Below are positions 8,400 to 13,912 of a stretch of 13,912 nucleotides of DNA, piece by piece. Under the pieces are notes generated by a model. That model ran no database searches. It was not told where the DNA came from and was given only the letters and a program-made list of their open reading frames with translations. The position numbers were made by a program, and so were the translations under genes. The first letter of the stretch is position 1; each line of letters opens with the position of its first letter. Origin of the DNA: CAIMMJ01 sp037131955 (GTDB lineage: Bacteria; Bacteroidota; Bacteroidia; UBA4408); the NCBI GenBank assembly GCA_037131955.1, contig JBAXQC010000072.1:1-13912 (forward strand), read 5' to 3'.

Positions 8400-8593
8400 T
8401 AAAAAACCCTCTGACACCGATTCAAGTAAACATACTGTTCAAATATATATCATCACAACCAACATTTTGTTACACTTCCATTTTTTCGACTTCCAACACC
8501 AATCGCACGAAAAAAAATCAAAAGATCCAAAATTAGGCACTCACACAACAAGGGTTTTCAAATTTTAATCGACTCAAAATCAAATTTCAATGC

Positions 8594-8625
8594 TTTCGTT
8601 TTATCAATTTAATTGTTTATTTTTG
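8594..8625 (+). promoter_or_regulatory. Candidate promoter for the T9SS cargo gene pair
   Basis: TATTTTTG at 8618-8625 matches the -7 consensus TAnnTTTG and equals the pdhA -7 box. TTTC at 8594-8597, one base off TTTG, sits 20 nt upstream. If used, it would give a leader of roughly 120 nt containing the hairpin at 8709-8739. Chance matches are likely in such AT-rich DNA. Confidence 0.35.
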
Positions 8626-8708
8626 TTTCACACTATTAACCAAAATATTTTTAGGATAGTTTAAGTATTATTATCGCAGACTGTACAACACAACTAACAA
8701 AAAAACAT

Positions 8709-8739
8709 CAAAGGCTTTTGCATTTTGCAAAAGCCTTTG
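8709..8739 (+). terminator. Perfect 14-bp hairpin, possible bidirectional terminator or attenuator
   Basis: caaaggcttttgca (8709-8722) and tgcaaaagcctttg (8726-8739) are perfect reverse complements around a ttt loop. Seven A residues (8699-8705) lie on the left and a T-rich stretch (gttt, then aaaataat) on the right. In the minus direction the tail after the stem is better (atg, then seven T). This is the form of an intrinsic terminator. It could end GH5 transcripts, but it lies only 9-15 nt before the next start codon, leaving no room for a promoter after it. Confidence 0.65.
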
Positions 8740-8754
8740 TTTAAAATAATGTGT

Positions 8755-10266
8755 ATGAAAAATAAAGTTTTTTTTATCTTATTTGCAATTCAGTTTTCCA
8801 TTTGTTGCAATATTTTTGGTCAGAACAATTGGAATTGGGTGGGACAAAATAATGACGAAAAAGTAATATATTTTGGTGTTAAGGTATTAAACAATAAAAT
8901 TTATACAGTTTCATCTACAATTAATTGGAGTGAATCTATTCCTTATGTAAATTCAAATCTTATTCATTTTAATTACCAAGGTAATATTATTTATGATTCT
9001 ATTTGTGGTAATCTCAATCAAACATTTGTACCTTATACAAATGTAAAGACAAACTATAATCTAAACAGCTTTTGTATTCCTGTAGTTTTCAGACATCCAA
9101 ATAATCCAATTTTGGGTGAAAAACCAGGAATACTATTACTTGATACTCTATTTAATACAAAATTATCCTTAATAATACCTTCTGATTCCAACATAAATGT
9201 TAGTTCAATATCCTATTTTAACAAGTTTGGACCAAACAAACTAATTCTACTTAAAAGAGTTAACGCAGTAAATTCAGGAAATGTTTCAGTTCTCTCTATT
9301 CTAGATACTTTAGGATTTGAGCAGGAAAGTAAAGTGATAAATTTTCAAAATTATAGTATGGGATCCTCAACATTTCATCAACATGAAAATTATTATTTTA
9401 TGATTTCGAACAAAATATTTCAAAACAACATCAATGATCCATCAAATTTGGTAATATACAAATTGGATTTATTATTAAATATAGTTGACAGCTTTAGAAC
9501 AACAACAAATAATTGGTATTACAGCAATTCTTCTGCTGTTTTCCCAAATGGTGATTTTGTTGTAGGTGGTGTTTACAGCGATGCTTGGGAGCCAGATGGA
9601 GACGTTTGGCAAAAAAAATATTTACGGAAATTTGATAAAAACTTAAATGTTATTTGGACAAAATATTTTGGTAAACGCAGTTTAAACACTGGAATAACTA
9701 AATTAATGATAACTAGTGATGGCAATATTGCAGGTTGCGGAATTGATGGATTAGTTACAACCATTGAAAATGGAGACAGTATTGGACATATTACTGGTTG
9801 TATTTTTAAATTTACAGCAGATGGCGACAGTATTTGGATGAAAAATTACCAAGCCATAGACGACCCTGTAAATGGAGATAACAACGAACTTTTAGACCTT
9901 GATGAAATGCCAGATGGAGGATTTGTTGCTTGTGGGAAAGCTGTGGCGTTCAGTCCATATAGGCAAAGAGGATGGCTCATGAGAGTAGATGCTAATGGTT
10001 GTTTAACCCCAGAATGTTTAAACAGCACAAAAGAAGTTGATGAGCCAAGTCAATTTTTAACTTACCCAAACCCAACAAATGATATTTTAAACATTACCAA
10101 TCCCCTTCAAATTTCTACTTATCAAATCTATCAATGGGATGGTAAATTAATTACTCAAGGCAATAATTTTCCAATAGATATTTCTAAATTTACTAATGGA
10201 ATTTATTTCTTAAAAATAACCACCAAAAACAATCAAATTATTAATCAAAAAATAATAAAAAACTAA
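8755..10266 (+). CDS. Secreted protein with T9SS type A C-terminal sorting domain
   Basis: The 503-residue protein has a signal peptide (MKNKVFFILF to CCNIFGQ, residues 1-23). Its C-terminal sorting domain of about 70 residues (434-503) has the YPNP motif (437-440), DILNI, the DISKFTNGIYFLKI stretch (475-488) and a final basic strand (QKIIKN). It should be moved across the outer membrane by the T9SS and anchored or released after the domain is removed. The middle region (about 30-415) has loosely repeated strands such as IWTKYFG (300-306), SDGNIAGCG (321-329), DSIWMKNYQ (358-366) and PDGGFVACGK (386-395), like beta-propeller repeats in other Bacteroidota cargo. GCLTPEC (415-421) precedes the sorting domain. 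No catalytic motif was seen and the function is unknown. I start at ATG 8755 because it opens directly into the signal peptide; ATG 8749 is also in frame, and a TTG at 8725 lies inside the hairpin. Confidence 0.88.
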   Translation: MKNKVFFILFAIQFSICCNIFGQNNWNWVGQNNDEKVIYFGVKVLNNKIYTVSSTINWSESIPYVNSNLIHFNYQGNIIYDSICGNLNQTFVPYTNVKTNYNLNSFCIPVVFRHPNNPILGEKPGILLLDTLFNTKLSLIIPSDSNINVSSISYFNKFGPNKLILLKRVNAVNSGNVSVLSILDTLGFEQESKVINFQNYSMGSSTFHQHENYYFMISNKIFQNNINDPSNLVIYKLDLLLNIVDSFRTTTNNWYYSNSSAVFPNGDFVVGGVYSDAWEPDGDVWQKKYLRKFDKNLNVIWTKYFGKRSLNTGITKLMITSDGNIAGCGIDGLVTTIENGDSIGHITGCIFKFTADGDSIWMKNYQAIDDPVNGDNNELLDLDEMPDGGFVACGKAVAFSPYRQRGWLMRVDANGCLTPECLNSTKEVDEPSQFLTYPNPTNDILNITNPLQISTYQIYQWDGKLITQGNNFPIDISKFTNGIYFLKITTKNNQIINQKIIKN

Positions 10267-10270
10267 TACT

Positions 10271-11212
10271 ATGAAAAAAGTGCTTTTTATTTTATTAATT
10301 TCTACTTTGGCCAATGCTCAAAACAACTTTAGATGGGCAGACAGTGCGGCTGTTTGGCACCATTCGTATACAGGAGGAGGTCCTCCTGGCTATCAAAAAT
10401 CAAGTTATGTAAAAGATACTGTACTAAACAATAAGTTTTGCCAAAAAATAAATATAGAATGCCAAAATGCTTGGCCACAATTTAATGCACCACCTATTGT
10501 TGGTTCAATTCAAAATTTAAGTCCTTGTTTTTTATACAAAAGCAACGACAGTGTTTTTATCTATAGAAATAATTCTTTTTATTTATCGTTTAAAACAAAT
10601 GCTGCAATAGGAGAAATTTGGGATTTGGGTGAATTTGAATCAGCTGCACATGCTTACGTAAAAGTAGACTCAGTTTATTATCAAAATTACAATGGATTGA
10701 ATTTAAGAAATATTCATGTAACTCCTTGCAAAGCCAATGGTGAAATTGTTTTACCCACCGATACTGTACCGGTGTCTCTAATTGGAAATTTAATAAACGA
10801 AAAGTTTGGGCCCTTGTCTGGATTCTCATCCCTAAATTTTATGTATATTAATATTAATTTGTATTGTGGAGTTCCTAATTACTTTTTGTGTTATGAAGAT
10901 GTTAATTTCCCAATTATCAATGACAATGGAGCAGATTGTTTTAATTGGATTTTGACTAATTCTAATGATATAGAAAAAAATGACAATATTTATTTATTTC
11001 CTAATCCTGCGAACGACAGAATTTATTTTTCAAATAATACTTTATACAATTCCCTCAATATTTACAATAATATTGGCCAATTGCAACAAACGTTTGTAAA
11101 TTCAAACAACAGCGGTATAGATATTAGCTTATTAAGTAAGGGGTTTTACACCTATACCATCACCGACAACAAGCAAAATATAATAGCAAATGGTAAGTTT
11201 ATAAAAGAGTAA
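10271..11212 (+). CDS. Secreted protein with T9SS type A C-terminal sorting domain
   Basis: The 313-residue protein has a clear signal peptide (MKKVLFILLISTLANAQ, 1-17). The sorting domain at 239-313 has the LFPNPAND motif (242-249), DISLLSKGFYTYTI (284-297) and a basic end (GKFIKE). The body (18-235) contains eight Cys residues, seven between 57 and 223, and LINEKFGPLSGF (174-185), a pattern like the EKIG/ERIG-G stretch seen in several Bacteroidota T9SS cargo proteins. No enzyme motif was recognised. The gene starts 4 nt after the previous stop and shares its destination, so the two are almost surely co-transcribed and may work together. No terminator is obvious after it. Confidence 0.87.
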   Translation: MKKVLFILLISTLANAQNNFRWADSAAVWHHSYTGGGPPGYQKSSYVKDTVLNNKFCQKINIECQNAWPQFNAPPIVGSIQNLSPCFLYKSNDSVFIYRNNSFYLSFKTNAAIGEIWDLGEFESAAHAYVKVDSVYYQNYNGLNLRNIHVTPCKANGEIVLPTDTVPVSLIGNLINEKFGPLSGFSSLNFMYININLYCGVPNYFLCYEDVNFPIINDNGADCFNWILTNSNDIEKNDNIYLFPNPANDRIYFSNNTLYNSLNIYNNIGQLQQTFVNSNNSGIDISLLSKGFYTYTITDNKQNIIANGKFIKE

Positions 11213-11400
11213 TAACAGCATACTTTTTAAAGTCCAATAACTATGTAAGCGCTAAGATTCTGCGTTAATTTCTAAGTAATAGAACCTCAAAAAGTCATAC
11301 ATAAAACTTTTAAATTGCACAGCTTCCCAACCTTCTCAGCGAAGCTAAACCTGCCTTACTCTTTATTCATCATTTAATTTATTCATAAAGGAATTCATGA

Positions 11401-11459
11401 GTTCGCCACGCTTAGTTGTCTCGATACAAAAAGTAAGCAAAAAATTCGCCGCGGCGAAC
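11401..11459. repeat. Short element with nested palindromes
   Basis: gttcgccacg (11401-11410) and cgcggcgaac (11450-11459) form an inverted repeat with nine of ten bases paired. The right arm lies within a perfect 14-bp palindrome, ttcgccgcggcgaa (11445-11458). The right arm can therefore pair with the left arm or with itself. The GC-rich arms stand out in AT-rich DNA. It could be a small mobile or dispersed repeat, a protein-binding site, or a transcript structure. Confidence 0.5.
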
Positions 11460-11486
11460 AAGGCTTCATTTTATCATTTCCCTCAA

Positions 11487-11515
11487 CAAGTCCTCCTATG
11501 TTTGAAACGGACTTG
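11487..11515. repeat. Stem-loop with 7-bp stem
   Basis: caagtcc (11487-11493) and ggacttg (11509-11515) are perfect reverse complements around a 15-nt loop. No T tract follows on the plus strand, so it is not a typical terminator. It lies about 60 nt before the pdhA -33 box. Confidence 0.4.
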
Positions 11516-11577
11516 TATGTGATTTTCATTTCAACAAGTAAACAACCCAATAATCTTAAGTTAATATTCATAAATAA

Positions 11578-11608
11578 TTTGTTTAATAGCCTCGATGGTT
11601 TATTTTTG
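11578..11608 (+). promoter_or_regulatory. Consensus Bacteroidota promoter of pdhA-pdhC
   Basis: TTTG at 11578-11581 and TATTTTTG at 11601-11608 are full matches to the -33 and -7 boxes of the primary sigma factor of Bacteroidota. The spacer is 19 nt. The -7 box ends 28 nt before the pdhA ATG, giving a short leader of about 20 nt. Confidence 0.75.
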
Positions 11609-11636
11609 CATACTTTTCTAAACAAAACCAAAAAAA

Positions 11637-12638
11637 ATGGCTAAAACCAAATTCACTAAAGAAACTTATTTACACTGGTATGAATCTATGCTCTTGATGA
11701 GAAGGTTCGAAGAAAAAACAGGACATTTATACGTTCAGCAAAAAATAAAAGGATTTTGTCATTTATACATAGGTCAGGAAGCTCTTGTTGCAGGTGCAGA
11801 ATCTGCAATTACTAAAGACGATAAAATGATTACTGCATACAGAGATCATGCACACCCAATTGGCAGAGGAATGCACCCCAAATACATCATGGCAGAGTTA
11901 ATGGCAAAAGTTACTGGTTGCTCCAAAGGCAAAGGTGGCTCAATGCATTTGTTTTCTAAAGAATTTAATTTTTTTGGTGGCCATGGTATTGTTGGAGGAC
12001 AAATTCCATTGGGTGCCGGTATAGCATTTGCAGATAAATACAATGGGAATAATGCAGTAACGCTTTGTTACATGGGCGATGGAGCTGTTCGCCAAGGTGC
12101 TTTGCACGAAGCATTTAACATGGCAATGTTATGGAAACTTCCTGTGATTTTTATTATTGAAAATAACAATTACGCCATGGGAACTTCAGTTGAAAGAACC
12201 AGCAATGTTCACGATTTATATAAATTAGGATTGGCCTATGATATGCCATCATTTCAAGTTGACGGAATGACATGTGAAGCTGTGCACGAAGCTATTGCCG
12301 AAGCAACTGCAAGAGGAAGGAGAGGAGATGGACCAACACTTCTGGAGATGAAAACTTATCGCTACAGAGGACATTCTATGAGTGATCCCGCAAAATACAG
12401 AACCAAAGAAGAGTTGGAGGAATACAAGTTACAAGATCCTATAGAAAAAGTTAAAACAACATTACTAAAAAATAAATTTGCCAACGAAAAATTCTTCGAT
12501 GAAATGGAAGAAAAAATAAAGCAAATTGTAGAAGAGAGTGTTGTTTTTGCTGAGGAAAGTCCATATCCAGAAGCTCATGAACTTTACGAAGATGTATATG
12601 TTCAAAGCGATTATCCATACATAATGGATGGATTTTAA
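11637..12638 (+). CDS. pdhA: Pyruvate dehydrogenase E1 component, alpha subunit
   Basis: With an E1 beta partner, this subunit forms the thiamine-diphosphate enzyme that decarboxylates pyruvate and passes the acetyl group to the lipoyl arm of E2. The protein has 333 residues, as expected for heterotetrameric E1. Visible motifs are YRDHAHP (68-74), GKGGSMHLF (98-106), GGHGIVGGQIPLGAG (114-128) and the thiamine-diphosphate motif GDG at 147-149 closing with ENNNYAMG (175-182). The conserved loop YRYRGHSMSDPAKYR (241-255) is the region that carries the regulatory serine in mitochondrial E1 alpha. The ATG at 11637 is preceded by an A-rich stretch instead of a Shine-Dalgarno site. The E2 gene follows after 45 nt. 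A branched-chain E1 is less likely given the close match to pyruvate E1 alpha and the E2 context. Confidence 0.95.
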   Translation: MAKTKFTKETYLHWYESMLLMRRFEEKTGHLYVQQKIKGFCHLYIGQEALVAGAESAITKDDKMITAYRDHAHPIGRGMHPKYIMAELMAKVTGCSKGKGGSMHLFSKEFNFFGGHGIVGGQIPLGAGIAFADKYNGNNAVTLCYMGDGAVRQGALHEAFNMAMLWKLPVIFIIENNNYAMGTSVERTSNVHDLYKLGLAYDMPSFQVDGMTCEAVHEAIAEATARGRRGDGPTLLEMKTYRYRGHSMSDPAKYRTKEELEEYKLQDPIEKVKTTLLKNKFANEKFFDEMEEKIKQIVEESVVFAEESPYPEAHELYEDVYVQSDYPYIMDGF

Positions 12639-12683
12639 ATTTAATTTAAGCGATTTTCAAAAATATTATTTAAGAAAAAAATT

Positions 12684-13907
12684 ATGGCAGAGATAGTAAA
12701 AATGCCCAAACTTAGTGATACCATGACGGAAGGTGTGGTGAGCAAATGGCACAAGAAAGTTGGCGATAGCGTAAAAACTGGAGACCTTTTAGCAGACATA
12801 GATACCGACAAGGCCACTATGGAATTTGAATCTTTTCAAGATGGAGTTTTATTACACATAGGCGTGCAAGAAGGAAAGGCTGCCCCTGTAGATTCTATTC
12901 TTGCAATCTTAGGAAAAGCTGGTGAAGATGTTTCGGCATTATTAGCGGCAGCTCCAATTTCTGAAAAGGCAGAAGCAAAAGAAGAATCAAAACCAAAAAC
13001 AGAAGATGCACCAGTTTCAAGTATAGCACCAACAGTTGTTGCAGCGGCTCCTTCAACTTTAAACGATGGAAGATTAAAGGCATCGCCATTGGCTAAAAAA
13101 ATTGCAGAGGACAAAGGAATTGATATTTCAAAAGTAAAAGGAAGCGGCGACGACGGAAGAATTGTAAAAAAAGACATCGAGAATTTTAAATCTGCTACCT
13201 CTGTAACCACTGCAAATAGTGGTGTTGAAAGTTATACCGAAGAACCAATTTCTCAAATGAGAAAAACCATTGCAAGAAGGTTGGCAGAAAGTAAATTTAC
13301 AGCTCCTCATTTTTATTTAGGAATTGAAGTAGTTATGGATAAAGCCATGGAAGCTCGTGAAGCAATAAATAAAATTGCTGATGTAAAAGTTTCTTTTAAC
13401 GATATTGTTATTAAAGCTGCTGCTGCTGCTCTTCGTAAAAATCCAAAGATAAATTCTTCTTGGTTAGGCGATAAAATAAGATACAACCAACACATTAACA
13501 TTGGCGTTGCAATGGCCGTAGAAGATGGTTTATTGGTGCCTGTAGTAAGATTTGCCGACAACAAAAGTTTGTCTCAAATTTCTGCCGAAGTAAAAGTTTA
13601 CGGACAAAAAGCAAAAGATAAAAAACTACAGCCAACAGATTGGGAAGGCAATACATTTACCATTTCTAATTTAGGTATGTTTGGTATTGATGAATTTACT
13701 GCCATAATTAATCCTCCCGATGCCTGCATTTTAGCAGTAGGTGGCATTAAACAAACTGCAATTGTGAAAGATGGAAAAATTGAAATAGGCAATGTAATGA
13801 AACTAACATTGAGTTGCGACCATAGGGTTGTGGATGGTGCAACAGGTGCAGCATTTTTGCAAACATTAAAAGCTTATTTAGAAAATCCAGTGACGATCCT
13901 GGCTTAG
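12684..13907 (+). CDS. pdhC: Dihydrolipoyllysine acetyltransferase, E2 of pyruvate dehydrogenase
   Basis: E2 is the core of the pyruvate dehydrogenase complex: its lipoyl arm carries the acetyl group from E1 to coenzyme A. The 407-residue protein has one lipoyl domain (1-78) with the lipoylated Lys43 in DTDKATME. A flexible Ala/Pro/Glu-rich linker spans about 83-128. The peripheral subunit-binding domain (131-168, ASPLAKKIAEDKGID and GRIVKKDIENF) holds E1 and E3. A second linker leads to the catalytic acyltransferase domain (185-407). The active site DHRVVDG has His380 and Asp384, and TISNLGMFG (326-334) carries the conserved serine. All key residues are present. Bacteroidota E2 proteins often carry two lipoyl domains, so a single one makes this a short form. 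The gene ends 5 nt before the window edge. Confidence 0.95.
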   Translation: MAEIVKMPKLSDTMTEGVVSKWHKKVGDSVKTGDLLADIDTDKATMEFESFQDGVLLHIGVQEGKAAPVDSILAILGKAGEDVSALLAAAPISEKAEAKEESKPKTEDAPVSSIAPTVVAAAPSTLNDGRLKASPLAKKIAEDKGIDISKVKGSGDDGRIVKKDIENFKSATSVTTANSGVESYTEEPISQMRKTIARRLAESKFTAPHFYLGIEVVMDKAMEAREAINKIADVKVSFNDIVIKAAAAALRKNPKINSSWLGDKIRYNQHINIGVAMAVEDGLLVPVVRFADNKSLSQISAEVKVYGQKAKDKKLQPTDWEGNTFTISNLGMFGIDEFTAIINPPDACILAVGGIKQTAIVKDGKIEIGNVMKLTLSCDHRVVDGATGAAFLQTLKAYLENPVTILA

Positions 13908-13912
13908 AAAAA

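Larger units (their letters stand above)
8212..8754. other. 543-nt region without a convincing gene
   Basis: The gap lies between the GH5 gene and the first T9SS cargo gene. It holds a GC-rich repeat-like element (about 8251-8399), an AT-rich stretch with a possible promoter (8594-8625) and a strong hairpin (8709-8739). The only open frame of some length, 8294-8536 (+), starts with GTG, has no family resemblance and runs into low-complexity Lys/Asn/Thr codons. I do not call it a gene. Confidence 0.6.
11213..11577. other. Region without a gene before the pdhA promoter
   Basis: No coding frame is convincing. A minus-strand open frame at 11395-11631 begins inside the pdhA promoter region, crosses the palindromes and matches no family I know. 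The stretch holds a short inverted repeat agcttc/gaagct (11321-11326 and 11341-11346), the palindromic element at 11401-11459 and a stem-loop at 11487-11515. No tRNA-like fold was seen. Confidence 0.6.

Noticed and set aside
8294..8536. Open frame of 80 codons on the plus strand in the gap after the GH5 gene
   Set aside because: It starts with GTG, spans the GC-rich repeat-like element and then low-complexity codons, and has no signal peptide, domain or family resemblance.
8725..8754. Longer form of the first cargo protein starting at TTG 8725
   Set aside because: The start would lie inside the hairpin and place a non-signal segment before the signal peptide.
11213..11240. Terminator directly after the second cargo gene
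   Set aside because: Only a 5-bp AT stem around a T run is present, too weak to support.
11395..11631. Open frame of 78 codons on the minus strand before pdhA
   Set aside because: It begins within the pdhA leader, lies opposite the consensus promoter and the palindromes, and has no recognisable motif.
12836..13210. Open frame of 124 codons antisense to the E2 gene
   Set aside because: It is the reverse reading of the lipoyl domain and Ala/Pro-rich linker, whose codon bias removes stops on the opposite strand.

Overview
The window comes from an AT-rich Bacteroidota chromosome. The signs are two proteins with type A C-terminal sorting domains of the type IX secretion system (T9SS), a T9SS plug protein, signal peptides ending in Ala-Gln, almost no Shine-Dalgarno sequences, and promoter boxes of the Bacteroidota form TTTG-N19-TAnnTTTG. 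I cannot name a genus. All nine genes are full length and seven have a recognisable product. No tRNA, rRNA, CRISPR array, transposase, integrase or phage gene was seen.

Left part, minus strand (44-4535): a tight three-gene operon read right to left. It holds lysS (lysyl-tRNA synthetase), a GT39/PMT-type membrane glycosyltransferase with a TTG start, and gpsA (glycerol-3-phosphate dehydrogenase). The gaps are 11 and 8 nt. From memory, lysS and gpsA are neighbours in other Bacteroidota, so the glycosyltransferase looks like an added gene.

Middle part, plus strand (4611-11212): a divergent gene for the T9SS plug protein, then a 747-residue protein joining a family 5 glycoside hydrolase domain to a C-terminal region that looks like an outer-membrane beta-barrel. 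A 543-nt gap without a convincing gene follows. It carries a GC-rich repeat-like element, a possible promoter and a perfect 14-bp hairpin. Next come two secreted T9SS cargo proteins of unknown function, 4 nt apart. A 424-nt gap follows with nested palindromes and a consensus promoter.

Right part, plus strand (11637-13907): pdhA (E1 alpha) and pdhC (E2, one lipoyl domain) of the pyruvate dehydrogenase complex. E1 beta and E3 are not here.

Most of the window is housekeeping and cell-surface biology. The point most worth following is the GH5-barrel fusion. The two non-coding elements and the hairpin just before a T9SS cargo gene come next. I see no convincing evidence of a complete new multi-gene system.
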